Origin: Opitutia bacterium UBA6410
GTDB lineage: Bacteria > Verrucomicrobiota > Verrucomicrobiia > Opitutales > Intestinicryptomonadaceae
Reading direction: 5' to 3'
NCBI GenBank assembly: GCA_002437405.1
Contig: DJPO01000041.1
Location: 265 to 24,157, forward strand
DNA: 23,893 nt
In this document: piece by piece, positions 13,807 to 22,008 of the stretch
Layout: each line of letters begins with the position of its first letter
Position numbering within the stretch: the first letter of the stretch is position 1
The notes under the pieces: model-generated
Databases searched by the model: none
What the model saw: the letters and a program-made list of their open reading frames with translations, nothing else
What the model was told of the DNA's origin: nothing
Made by a program: the position numbers and the translations under genes

Positions 13807-14937
13807 ATGAAGGAGACCTTTCTCGAAGAACTGCGCTCGCACGATTTGCACGCGCTTGCGGCGTATTCCAAAAACTGCCCGTACGAAACCGCAAAGGCGG
13901 TGATAGACAAGGGCAGGGCTGAGACGCTCGAAGACTTGGCGGCTTTGATTTCCCCCGCCGCCGAGCGCGAAATCGAGTCGATGGCGAGGATTTCCGCGTC
14001 GATAACCTCGAAATATTTCGGGCGCACAATGCGCCTTTTCGCGCCGCTCTATTTGGGCAACGAATGCGTCAACAACTGCGTCTATTGCGGGTTCGCCAAA
14101 CGCCATAACATCGAACGCCGCACGCTCACGCTCGAGGAAACCGAGCGCGAGCTTCTCGCAATCCGCGACTTGGGCTTCCGCAACGTCCTGCTCGTGGCGG
14201 GCGAGCGTCCGCAGCTCGTGGCGTCGGGATACATCGAAAAGGCGGTGAAGCTGGCGCGCTCGATTATGCCGTCGGTGTCAATCGAAATCGCCCCGTCGAG
14301 GGTCGAGGACTACCGCAAATTCGTCGAGGCTGGCTGCGAGGGGCTTACCGTTTTTCAGGAAACGTACGACGAAAAGGTCTATCCCACGCTCCACCCGTCT
14401 GGGCCGAAGTCCATTTTCTGGTGGCGTCTGGGCACGCCCGAACGCGGCGCGCAGGCGGGTATGCGCAAGCTGGGGCTCGGGCCGCTCTTGGGCGTCAACG
14501 AATGGCGTTTCGAGATTCTCGCCGTCGCGCTTCACGCAAAATTCCTCTTCAAGCGCGCGTGGAAGAGCCAGATTTCGATAAGCCTGCCGCGCATGCGTCC
14601 CGCCGCGAGCGGCTACATTCCCGCGCCCGAAAATATTCCCAACGACCGCGAAACCGTTCAGGTTATGTGCGCGCTTAGAATGTTTATGCCGCGCCTTGCG
14701 ATAGTCGTTTCCACCCGCGAAAGCCGCAAGTTCCGCGACGGGATAATGGGGCTGGGCGTCACCCAGATGAGCGCGTTCAGCAGCACGAAGCCGGGGGGAT
14801 ACGCCGACAGAAAGGAAAGCGGCGAGCAGTTCCACATAGACGACTCGCGCACGCCCGAGGAATTCGCCGCCGCCCTGCGCGCGCGGGGAATCGACCCCGT
14901 CTGGAAGGACTACGACTGCGCGTTGGGCGATGACTAA
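13807..14937 (+). CDS. thiH: Tyrosine lyase ThiH (2-iminoacetate synthase)
   Basis: A 376-residue radical SAM enzyme that cleaves tyrosine to p-cresol and dehydroglycine, the glycine source for ThiG. The 4Fe-4S motif is CVNNCVYC (Cys87, Cys91, Cys94), preceded by LFAPLYLGNE as usual. Other family marks are VAGERPQL, FQETYDEKVYPTLHPSGPKS and ISLPRMRPAASG. Having ThiH rather than the oxygen-dependent ThiO fits an anaerobic or facultative lifestyle. The length agrees with the family (about 370). It begins two bases after the thiG stop and overlaps the next gene by 8 nt, so the three form one translational unit. The enzyme acts in the cytoplasm with ThiG. Confidence 0.96.
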   Translation: MKETFLEELRSHDLHALAAYSKNCPYETAKAVIDKGRAETLEDLAALISPAAEREIESMARISASITSKYFGRTMRLFAPLYLGNECVNNCVYCGFAKRHNIERRTLTLEETERELLAIRDLGFRNVLLVAGERPQLVASGYIEKAVKLARSIMPSVSIEIAPSRVEDYRKFVEAGCEGLTVFQETYDEKVYPTLHPSGPKSIFWWRLGTPERGAQAGMRKLGLGPLLGVNEWRFEILAVALHAKFLFKRAWKSQISISLPRMRPAASGYIPAPENIPNDRETVQVMCALRMFMPRLAIVVSTRESRKFRDGIMGLGVTQMSAFSSTKPGGYADRKESGEQFHIDDSRTPEEFAAALRARGIDPVWKDYDCALGDD

Positions 14938-15562
14938 TCCGCCGCGCAACATCGTCGGATTGTCGCACGCGCTTTGCTGCGAATTTTTCGGCGACAAGAA
15001 AATCGCCGCCGCCGTCGACGCGACTTTGGGCGGCGGGCGCGACGCCCTTTTTATGACCCGCTTTTTGGACTGGAACAAAAACGGAATCGGAAACGGGGAC
15101 GAAAACGGACTCGGAATCGAAAACAAAAACAAAAAAATCTTCGGGTTCGACGTCCAGAAAGCCGCGGTAGAGCGTTCGCGCGCGCTGTTCGAGGAAAACG
15201 GACTTTCGGATATCGCGGAGTTCTTCGAAGTCGGGCACGAGCGCATGTCGGAATTCATACCGCCCGAATTTTTCGGGAAAATCGGGTGCGTGTTTTTCAA
15301 CCTCGGCTGGCTGCCCGACTCCGACAAAACGCGAATCACAAAGCCCGAAACCACGCTCGCCGCGCTGAAATGCGCGCTTCGGATTATCGACAAAAACCGA
15401 GCGTTTTTGTCCGTCGCCTCGTACAGGGGGCACGCGGGCGGAGCTGAGGAGTTCGATGCGGTGCGCGGGTTTTTCGCCGAAAATTTCGGGGCGGAGTTCG
15501 AATCGTACGGCGATGTCGGCAATCCGATTGCGCCCGTGCTGTTTGTCGCGCGTTTTGCATAA
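14930..15562 (+). CDS. mnmM: YtqB/MnmM-type tRNA wobble-uridine methyltransferase
   Basis: A 210-residue class I SAM methyltransferase of the family long labelled rRNA methylase (YtqB). Bacillus and Staphylococcus members make mnm5s2U34 in tRNA from nm5s2U34. Motif I is VDATLGGGRDALF (Asp30), then GFDVQ as the acidic strand-2 motif, and the family signature FNLGWLPDSDK, TKPETTLAAL and YRGHAGG. Between the first helix and strand 2, residues 49-69 are an Asn/Gly/Lys insertion encoded by repeats at 15077-15136 that normal members lack. It overlaps thiH by 8 nt, so it is part of the thiGH operon. A link is possible through sulfur relay, since both thiazole and s2U need persulfide sulfur, but this is inference. 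The gene symbol is by homology only. Confidence 0.85.
   Translation: MTNPPRNIVGLSHALCCEFFGDKKIAAAVDATLGGGRDALFMTRFLDWNKNGIGNGDENGLGIENKNKKIFGFDVQKAAVERSRALFEENGLSDIAEFFEVGHERMSEFIPPEFFGKIGCVFFNLGWLPDSDKTRITKPETTLAALKCALRIIDKNRAFLSVASYRGHAGGAEEFDAVRGFFAENFGAEFESYGDVGNPIAPVLFVARFA
15077..15136 (+). repeat. In-frame low-complexity repeat inside mnmM
   Basis: AAAACGGAATCGGAAAC (15078-15094) and AAAACGGACTCGGAATC (15102-15118) are near-copies 24 nt apart, exactly eight codons, followed by AAAACAAAAACAAAAAAA. The stretch codes for an Asn/Gly/Lys/Glu-rich loop at residues 49-69 of the methyltransferase. It looks like a slipped-strand expansion that kept the reading frame. Confidence 0.7.
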
Positions 15563-15614
15563 AATCCGAAAAAAAGTGTTTAAAAAATTTTACGAACCGT
15601 CATTGTGTAATCCT

Positions 15615-16094
15615 ATGGACAAATTGTTGCAACTAATGCTCGACGGCGAACCGCTTTCCACCGACCAAATGGGGAAAATCCTCGGCCTCACGCGCGAAGA
15701 GCTTGACGAACAGCTAAAGAAACTCGTGGACGAGGGCGTATTGCTCGGCTGGCGTCCCGTCATCAATCCAGACGTGGACGAGTCCGTGGTCCACGCGGCA
15801 ATCGAACTGAGAATTAATCCCGAGCGCGACGGCGGTTTCGACCGTCTCGCCCAGCGCATCAGCAAGTTCGACCAAGTCGATTCCTGCTACTTGATGAGCG
15901 GCGCGTACGACCTTCTGATTTTCGTCCGCGCGAAGTCCCTCAGGGGCGTTGCGAGCTTCGTATACGAAAAGCTCGCGACAATCGGCGGCGTAACTTCCAC
16001 CGCGACGCACTTCTTCCTCAAAACATACAAGCAGCAGGGCTTTATCATCAACCGCGAGAAATCCGACGGCGACAGGCTCATCTATTCCCCGTAG
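15615..16094 (+). CDS. Lrp/AsnC-family transcriptional regulator
   Basis: A 159-residue protein with an N-terminal winged-helix DNA-binding part (residues 1-50; LSTDQMGKILGLTREELDEQLKKL) and a C-terminal RAM ligand-binding domain (about 60-140; SCYLMSGAYDLLIFVRAKSL, then ATHFFLKTYK). Family members sense amino acids and form dimers to octamers. The start at 15615 gives the normal length; the frame back to 15456 overlaps mnmM by 107 nt and adds unrelated sequence. It is followed 54 nt later by an aminotransferase, the same order as alaR-alaT of Bacillus subtilis, so control of the neighbour by alanine or a related amino acid is a reasonable inference. It starts 52 nt after mnmM, in an A/T-rich spacer that could hold a promoter. 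Confidence 0.9.
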   Translation: MDKLLQLMLDGEPLSTDQMGKILGLTREELDEQLKKLVDEGVLLGWRPVINPDVDESVVHAAIELRINPERDGGFDRLAQRISKFDQVDSCYLMSGAYDLLIFVRAKSLRGVASFVYEKLATIGGVTSTATHFFLKTYKQQGFIINREKSDGDRLIYSP

Positions 16095-16148
16095 TCCGCG
16101 CCCGCGATTTCCCAACGCAAAGCCAATTAAAATAACAGAAGATTTTTT

Positions 16149-17324
16149 ATGAAAGACGGCAATCCTTCAAGATTCGTTGCCTCGCACGTCATCAATTTAC
16201 CAAAGTCGGGTATCCGCGAGTTCTTCGCGATAGCCGCAAATATGGAGGACGCCATATCCCTCGGTATCGGCGAACCCGATTTCGTCACCCCGTGGCATAT
16301 CCGCGAGGCCGCGATTTTCGCGCTCGAAAAGGGCAAGACCTCCTACACCGACAATCTCGGTCTGCGCCGCCTGCGCAACGAAATCGCAAAGTATGTCGAA
16401 AAGAACTTCGGCGCGTTGTACAATCCCGCGAACGAAATTCTCGTGGGCGTCGGCGTTTCGGAGGTGCTCGACTGCGTTTTGCGCGCAATCATAAACCCCG
16501 GCGACAAAATTATGTACCACGAGCCGTGCTTCGTCTCGTACGCGCCGAGCATACGCCTTTGCCACGGCGTGCCAGTCGCGGTCAGAACGCGCCCCGAGGA
16601 CGATTTTGCGTTCAATATCGAACAAGTTCGCAGCGCGTGGCAGCCCGGGTGCAAGGCGATTGTCATAAACTTTCCGACAAACCCCACGGGCGGAGTCGCC
16701 GACAGGGCGCAGCTTGAGGAGCTTGCGAAGTTCGCCAAAGAAAAGGATATGCTGGTAATCAGCGACGAAATCTACTCCGAGCTGACCTACGAGGGCGGGC
16801 ATTTCTCCATTGCCGCAATCGACGGAATGAAGGAGCGCACGGTATTTTTGCACGGCTTCTCCAAGGCGTTCGCGATGACGGGCTTTAGAGTCGGCTACGC
16901 CTGCGCCCCGCGCGAAATCGTCGAGGGCATGATGAAGGCTCACCAATACGCGCTGATGTGCGCGCCGATTGTCTCGCAGGAGGCAGCTGTCGAGGCGTTG
17001 GTAAACGGCAAGTCGTCGATGGAAAAAATGCGCGACCAATACCACCGCCGCAGGGATTTTATCGTCGGCAGATTCAACGAAATGGGCATGAAATGCCACC
17101 TGCCCAAGGGCACTTTCTATGCGTTCCCGCGCGTGCCCGACGTCGGAATGTCGTCGATGGAATTCGCAAAATACATTCTCGAAAACGCGCGCGTTGCGGT
17201 CGTCCCAGGTTCGGCGTTCGGCGAGTCGGGCGAGGGCTTTTTGCGCGCCAGTTTTTCGACCAGCTACGAGAATCTCGTCAAGGCGGCAGACCGCATGGAA
17301 GCGGCAATCGCCAAACTGAAATAG
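16149..17324 (+). CDS. Class I/II PLP aminotransferase, AlaT/PatA-like
   Basis: A 391-residue fold-type I aminotransferase. The PLP lysine is Lys239 in HGFSKAFAMTGFRVGY. NFPTNPTGG carries the pyridine-ring Asn region, SDEIYSELTY the Asp and Tyr that hold PLP, and FLRASFSTS the Arg that binds the substrate carboxylate. These fit the alanine/aspartate/aromatic subgroup of family I-gamma. Substrate cannot be read from sequence; alanine is favoured because of the preceding Lrp-type regulator (compare alaR-alaT). The enzyme is cytoplasmic with no signal peptide. Only a weak AGAAG lies before the ATG. der starts seven bases after the stop, so the two are likely co-transcribed. Confidence 0.92.
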   Translation: MKDGNPSRFVASHVINLPKSGIREFFAIAANMEDAISLGIGEPDFVTPWHIREAAIFALEKGKTSYTDNLGLRRLRNEIAKYVEKNFGALYNPANEILVGVGVSEVLDCVLRAIINPGDKIMYHEPCFVSYAPSIRLCHGVPVAVRTRPEDDFAFNIEQVRSAWQPGCKAIVINFPTNPTGGVADRAQLEELAKFAKEKDMLVISDEIYSELTYEGGHFSIAAIDGMKERTVFLHGFSKAFAMTGFRVGYACAPREIVEGMMKAHQYALMCAPIVSQEAAVEALVNGKSSMEKMRDQYHRRRDFIVGRFNEMGMKCHLPKGTFYAFPRVPDVGMSSMEFAKYILENARVAVVPGSAFGESGEGFLRASFSTSYENLVKAADRMEAAIAKLK

Positions 17325-17331
17325 TTTTTTT

Positions 17332-18756
17332 ATGCAGACACCGACCCCAAAAAGCGTAGCCCTCGTAGGGCGTCCCAACGTAGGCAAGAGCCGCCTTTTC
17401 AACAGACTGCTCGGGCGGCGCGTTTCGATTGTCCACGACAAGCCGGGGGTCACCCGCGATGTCGTCGCCGAAAAGCTTTCGGACTCGATTGTCCTGATGG
17501 ACACGGGCGGCATGGGCGCGGTTGCTTCGGGCGGCGAAAAGGTAATCGCGCAGGCGACGAACTCGCAGGCGCGCTTTGCAATCGATACCGCCGACACGAT
17601 TATTTTCGTGGTCGATTCCCAAGAGGGGCTCGCGCCGCTCGACGAGGAAATCGCGGGGCTTTTGCGCTCATCGGGCAAGGACGTTATTTTGGCGGTCAAC
17701 AAAGTCGATTTGCCCAGCCACTCGGCGCGCTCGTCGGAGTTCTTCAGGCTCGGCTTCAAGGACGTCGCGGAGGTCTCGGCGGAGCACGGATACGGGCTTG
17801 AATCGCTCGCGCAAATGCTCGAGTCGCGCTACGGGAAAATAGAAGCCCCCAGCGGCGACGACGCGGCGGACAGGGTTAAAATTTCGGTCGCGGGGCGTCC
17901 GAACGTCGGGAAGAGCTCGATTGCCAACAGGCTCTTGGGCGAAGACAGGCTGATTGTAAGCAAAGTGGCGGGCACTACCCGCGACAGCGTAAAATTCGAC
18001 ATCGACGCGATCTCCAAAAAGGGCGTCGAGATGAAATTCAGACTCTTCGACACGGCGGGGCTGAAGCTCAACCGCAAGACCAATTCGTCGCTCGACTACC
18101 TCTCGTCCGTGCGCACGCGCAAGGCGTTGGCGGCGAGCGATGTCGTCTTCTTGGTGCTCGACGCAATGGAGGGCGTTTCGGACTTGGACAAGCGGCTCGT
18201 CGGCGAAATCGTAGGGTTCGGCGCGTCGGTCATCATCGTCGTAAACAAGTGGGACTACGCGGTCGAGACTTTCAAGCAGACGACTCTGCGCGGCTACGAC
18301 AATCTGCCCGATTTCAAAAAGGGCTTCGAAGAGGCAGTCCGCCGCGCGCTCCCAGATGTCGCCGATGCGCCCGTACACTTCGTTTCGGCGAAGGAGAACA
18401 CGGGTATCGAGCACCTGCTCGAGAGTGCGTTCAAGCTCAAAAACAAAATGCTTTCGAGCATAACGACCAACAAGCTCAATTCGTGCGTCTCGAAGCTCTT
18501 GGAGGCAAACCCGCCGAAGTATGTGGCAAACAAACGCTTCAAAACATATTATTGCGTGAAGGTCGCCTCCCGCCCGTACACAATCAGAATGTTCTGCAAC
18601 GACGCGGGCGCATTGACGGACTCCTACCGCAGGTATCTTGTAAAAGGACTGCGCGAAAAGCTCGATTTGGGCGGCGTGTCCATAAAGCTCGAGCTCGTCG
18701 GCAAGCCCAAGCGTACCGCCGAAGAGCGGATTGAAAGCAGGGGAAAGCGCAAATGA
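17332..18756 (+). CDS. der: Ribosome assembly GTPase Der (EngA)
   Basis: A 474-residue double-GTPase essential for 50S subunit maturation. Domain 1 has GRPNVGKS (13-20), DTGG and NKVD (123-126). Domain 2 has GRPNVGKS (188-195), DTAG and NKWD (305-308). A KH-like C-terminal domain (about 385-474) follows, with YYCVKVASRPYTIRMF. All nucleotide-binding residues look intact. The second G1 region is followed by the expected GTTRDS switch. It lies seven bases after the aminotransferase gene with no Shine-Dalgarno site, and overlaps fmt by 4 nt (ATGA). The order der-fmt groups two translation genes at the end of this long run. Confidence 0.98.
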   Translation: MQTPTPKSVALVGRPNVGKSRLFNRLLGRRVSIVHDKPGVTRDVVAEKLSDSIVLMDTGGMGAVASGGEKVIAQATNSQARFAIDTADTIIFVVDSQEGLAPLDEEIAGLLRSSGKDVILAVNKVDLPSHSARSSEFFRLGFKDVAEVSAEHGYGLESLAQMLESRYGKIEAPSGDDAADRVKISVAGRPNVGKSSIANRLLGEDRLIVSKVAGTTRDSVKFDIDAISKKGVEMKFRLFDTAGLKLNRKTNSSLDYLSSVRTRKALAASDVVFLVLDAMEGVSDLDKRLVGEIVGFGASVIIVVNKWDYAVETFKQTTLRGYDNLPDFKKGFEEAVRRALPDVADAPVHFVSAKENTGIEHLLESAFKLKNKMLSSITTNKLNSCVSKLLEANPPKYVANKRFKTYYCVKVASRPYTIRMFCNDAGALTDSYRRYLVKGLREKLDLGGVSIKLELVGKPKRTAEERIESRGKRK

Positions 18757-19712
18757 CGAAAATCGCGTTCATGGCGTCCGACGCAATCGCGCTCGATTCG
18801 ATTCGCGCGATTCACGCGGGCGCGGACTCGGAACTCGTGTGCGTTGTCAGCAACCCCGACAAGCCCAAGGGCAGGGGAAAAAAACTTTCGCCCAACGACG
18901 TTTCGGCGTGGGCGCTGGAAAACGGCGTCGAGCTTTTGCGCCCCGAAAAAACTCCCGACGACTCCGTTTGCGAAAGGCTGCGGCAGCTGGGCACGGAGCT
19001 TATTGTCGTGATGGCGTACGGCAGGATTTTGCGCAAAAACGTTTTGGAGTTCGGGAAATTCCCGTGCCTTAATTTGCACGCGTCGTTGTTGCCCGACTTG
19101 CGCGGAGCGTCGCCCGTAGAGTCGGCAATCGCGCTCGGCTACGAGAAAACGGGCGTGAGCCTTATGGCGATAGAGCCCGAAATGGACGCGGGGGCGGTTT
19201 GCGCGGAAATCGAAGTCCCGATAGCAGCTTCGGACGATTCCGCCTCTTTGCGCGCGAAAATCGGCGCGGCGGCGGCGAAGCTTTTGACCGACAACTTGGC
19301 GGAAATCGTGGGCGGAAGGGCAATTTTCGTTCCGCAAAATTCCGCGCTTGCCACATACACGCGTAAATTCACTCCCGACGACAGGCTCGCGGACTTCTCG
19401 CTTTCTGCGCGGGAGCTCGCAAACCGCGTGAGGGCGTTTTCGTTCGCGGTTGCGGAGCTCGACGGCGAGCGGATTAAACTTGCGGGGGCACGCGCGGAAA
19501 AAGCTTCGCGCGAAAACGACGTTTGCGGGCGCGTAGTCGCGGCGTCGAAATCCGACGGTTTGCGGATTGCCTGCAAAGGCTCTGACATAGTTTTCGATTT
19601 CATTCAAAAGCCGTGCGCCAAGATGCTCGCGTGTGCCGATTTTTTTGCGGGCAATTCGATTGAAGTCGGCAAAATTTTCTCAAGCGTTCCGTCGCGCCCC
19701 ATTTTGAAGTAG
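18753..19712 (+). CDS. fmt: Methionyl-tRNA formyltransferase
   Basis: A 319-residue enzyme that formylates initiator Met-tRNA with 10-formyl-tetrahydrofolate. The N-terminal Rossmann domain (1-185) holds the catalytic set Asn107, His109 (NLHASLLPDLRGASP) and Asp145 (EMDAGAV), one residue shifted from E. coli. NPDKPKGRGKKL is the loop that contacts the tRNA acceptor stem. The C-terminal domain (about 205-319) is the usual OB fold. It overlaps der by 4 nt, which suggests coupled translation. def, the common partner gene, is not here. No T-tailed terminator follows in the next 150 nt. Confidence 0.97.
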   Translation: MTKIAFMASDAIALDSIRAIHAGADSELVCVVSNPDKPKGRGKKLSPNDVSAWALENGVELLRPEKTPDDSVCERLRQLGTELIVVMAYGRILRKNVLEFGKFPCLNLHASLLPDLRGASPVESAIALGYEKTGVSLMAIEPEMDAGAVCAEIEVPIAASDDSASLRAKIGAAAAKLLTDNLAEIVGGRAIFVPQNSALATYTRKFTPDDRLADFSLSARELANRVRAFSFAVAELDGERIKLAGARAEKASRENDVCGRVVAASKSDGLRIACKGSDIVFDFIQKPCAKMLACADFFAGNSIEVGKIFSSVPSRPILK

Positions 19713-19724
19713 GGGGCGTTTCGT

Positions 19725-19769
19725 CGGTTGGCGCGGCTGTTTGCTGCGGTATGGCGGTTGGCGCGGCTG
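19725..19769. repeat. Short direct repeat after fmt
   Basis: CGGTTGGCGCGGCTG occurs at 19725-19739 and again at 19755-19769, a 30-nt period, with a weaker third piece (GTCGGCGCGGCGGTT) near 19812. The surrounding 254-nt space between fmt and potA holds no credible gene. Its right half is A/T-rich, with an A-run/T-run hairpin at 19901-19922, and probably carries the pot promoter, which I cannot pin down. Confidence 0.55.
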
Positions 19770-19966
19770 GCGGATTATTAACGAGTCGGTCGGTGCGCGT
19801 GGGTGTGGCAGTCGGCGCGGCGGTTAATTTGGTTGAATGATAACTGGTTGCAATTCTGCGGCGGCTCTTCCCGCGCTTGGCAAAATAAAAAAATATTTTT
19901 GAAAAAAAAGCTTTCTTTTTTCGGGCAGATGTATTTTTTTGTTCTTTCACTTTTTTTTAAAGGGAA

Positions 19967-21073
19967 ATGCCTGAATTTTTTGAGTTAAAAAACATCGACA
20001 AACGCTTCGGAGACAACCGCGTCGTAAAAAACGTGAGCTTCGGGGTTCGTTGCGGCGAAATCTTTTCCCTTCTCGGGCCAAGCGGCTGCGGTAAAACTAC
20101 GATTCTCAGAATCTCGGGCGGTTTCGAAGAACCCGATTCGGGCGAAATTTTCCTCGACGGCAAAAACATAACCGACACTGCTCCGAACAAGCGCAAAATC
20201 AATACGGTTTTCCAAAACTACGCGCTGTTCCCGCACATGACCGTTTTCGACAACATCGCCTTCGGCCCCCGTACTGCGGGCGTCGACGAAAAGCGGGTCG
20301 GCGAAATGGTCGATAAAATGCTTTCGATTATCCGCCTCGAGGGGCTGGCATCGCGCAAGCCCGACACAATCAGCGGCGGTCAAAAACAGCGCATTGCAAT
20401 CGCGCGCGCTCTCATCAACAAACCCAAGCTGCTCCTGCTCGACGAACCGCTCGCCGCGCTCGACCTCAAGCTCCGCCAGTATATGCTCTTGGAGCTCGAC
20501 CGAATCCACGACGAAGTCGGCACGACGTTCATCTACGTAACCCACGACCAGGGCGAGGCGATGAGCCTTTCCGACAGAATCGCGGTGATGAACAACGGTA
20601 TAATCGAGCAGATAGGCACGCCCGCCGAAATCTACGAAAGCCCCCGTACGAAGTTCGTCGCTTCGTTCATCGGCGACACGAACTTTTTCGACGGAACGGT
20701 CTCGTCGGTCGTCAACCGCGAGTACTGCAAAATCGACTTCTTCGGGCTCGGCGAATTCCCGTCCTACAACGAGCACAATCTCGCCGAGGGCAGCAGGGTC
20801 TCGGTCAGTATCCGTCCCGAAAAGTTCAGAATTTTCGACAAAAAGCCCGAAGCCGAAGGTCTCAATTCCTTTGAGGCGCAGGTTATCGACATTGTCTATC
20901 AGGGGGCGCAGACCCGCTATTGGGTGAAATCCAAAGACGGCAGGCGCATTAACATTGTAACGCAGCACAACCGCTGCTATCTTGACTACAAACAGCCGAC
21001 TTGGGACGACAAAGTTTGGGTTGCATGGCACCCCGACGACGTCACGACTCTCCCCGAGGAGGCTCCGCATTAG
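19967..21073 (+). CDS. potA: Polyamine ABC transporter ATPase PotA
   Basis: A 368-residue ABC ATPase that powers spermidine/putrescine uptake. Walker A is GPSGCGKTT (37-45), the Q-loop FQNYALFPHMTV, the signature SGGQKQRIAIARAL (Ser136 onward), Walker B LLLLDEP (Asp159, Glu160) and the switch His in THDQGEAM. A TOBE-type C-terminal domain (about 240-368) is present and starts with FIGDTNFFDG, typical of PotA/CysA-type importers. The ATG has AAAGGGA immediately upstream, one of the few Shine-Dalgarno-like sites here. It is the first gene of a four-gene pot operon and begins 254 nt after fmt, so it should have its own promoter. Confidence 0.96.
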   Translation: MPEFFELKNIDKRFGDNRVVKNVSFGVRCGEIFSLLGPSGCGKTTILRISGGFEEPDSGEIFLDGKNITDTAPNKRKINTVFQNYALFPHMTVFDNIAFGPRTAGVDEKRVGEMVDKMLSIIRLEGLASRKPDTISGGQKQRIAIARALINKPKLLLLDEPLAALDLKLRQYMLLELDRIHDEVGTTFIYVTHDQGEAMSLSDRIAVMNNGIIEQIGTPAEIYESPRTKFVASFIGDTNFFDGTVSSVVNREYCKIDFFGLGEFPSYNEHNLAEGSRVSVSIRPEKFRIFDKKPEAEGLNSFEAQVIDIVYQGAQTRYWVKSKDGRRINIVTQHNRCYLDYKQPTWDDKVWVAWHPDDVTTLPEEAPH

Positions 21074-21084
21074 GGTTCTTGGAT

Positions 21085-22008
21085 ATGGCAGCCGACAACT
21101 CGAATATTCCCGCGCGCGTGTGCGCAAAAAAGTTCAACCTTGCGGAGTGGCTTCTCACCGCGCCTTCGTTTTTCTGGCTGGCCGTATTCTTTCTGATACC
21201 GTCGCTGCTCGTTTTCGCGATTGCGTTCAAGACCGCCGACCCCGCGGGCGGAATCGATTCGGGCTGGACGCTCCAGACGATGGCGAACGTCCTGCGCAGC
21301 GACTACATTTCGGTAGTCTGGCGCACGGTATGGGTTTCCTGCGCGATAACGGCGATTTGCCTGCTATTGGGCATTCCCGTCGGCTATTGGATTGCCCAGC
21401 AGCCCAAAAAGTACAGGTACTGGCTGTTGCTCGTCGTGATTATCCCGCTTTGGACGAATTTTCTGATTAGAATTTTTGCGTGGAGAGTTCTCCTGCACCC
21501 CGACGGATTCCTGCGCCACGCGCTTCTGAGCCTCGGGCTGATTTCCGACGACGTGTTTTTGCTCAACAACATCGGGGCGGTAATCGTAGTTTCGGTCTAC
21601 ACCTGCCTGCCGTTCGCGATTCTCCCGATTTACGCCGCCGCCGAAAAATTCAATTTCTCGCTAATCGAGGCTGCGCGCGACTTGGGTGCGTCGCGTTTCA
21701 AGGCGTTTTGCTCGATATTTATCCCCGGAATCAAGCGCGGCATTTACACTGCGATAATGGTCGTCTTTATCCCCGCGATGGGCTCGTACGCGATTCCCGA
21801 TTTGGTCGGCGGCGTTGACGGCGAAATGCTCGGCAACAAGATTGCAATCCGCGCGTCGGCAAACCGCAACCTCCCCGAGGCCGCCGCGCTCGCCGCGCTG
21901 CTTTCGCTCATAATTTCCGTCCCGATGTTGCTGGTGTTCCTCAAGCAAAAAGGCGTGCTTAGGAACATAATTAACATTCGCCGCTCGTCGGGGGACTCCA
22001 CGAAATGA
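21085..22008 (+). CDS. potB: Polyamine ABC transporter permease PotB
   Basis: A 307-residue inner-membrane permease with six predicted TM helices, the first at about 22-44 (TAPSFFWLAVFFLIPSLLVF). The EAA loop that docks on PotA is EAARDLGASRFKAF, ending in an IPGIKRG stretch. The start at 21085, 11 nt after potA, gives a normal permease N-terminus; a longer frame begins inside potA at 21001 and is rejected. The stop overlaps the potC start in ATGA, so the two permease subunits are translationally coupled, as expected for a 1:1 heterodimer. Confidence 0.95.
   Translation: MAADNSNIPARVCAKKFNLAEWLLTAPSFFWLAVFFLIPSLLVFAIAFKTADPAGGIDSGWTLQTMANVLRSDYISVVWRTVWVSCAITAICLLLGIPVGYWIAQQPKKYRYWLLLVVIIPLWTNFLIRIFAWRVLLHPDGFLRHALLSLGLISDDVFLLNNIGAVIVVSVYTCLPFAILPIYAAAEKFNFSLIEAARDLGASRFKAFCSIFIPGIKRGIYTAIMVVFIPAMGSYAIPDLVGGVDGEMLGNKIAIRASANRNLPEAAALAALLSLIISVPMLLVFLKQKGVLRNIINIRRSSGDSTK

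Noticed and set aside
16197..17759. 520-codon minus-strand frame opposite the aminotransferase and der
   Set aside because: It is the mirror of two conserved genes and its product is Arg/Ala/Val-rich with no family signal.
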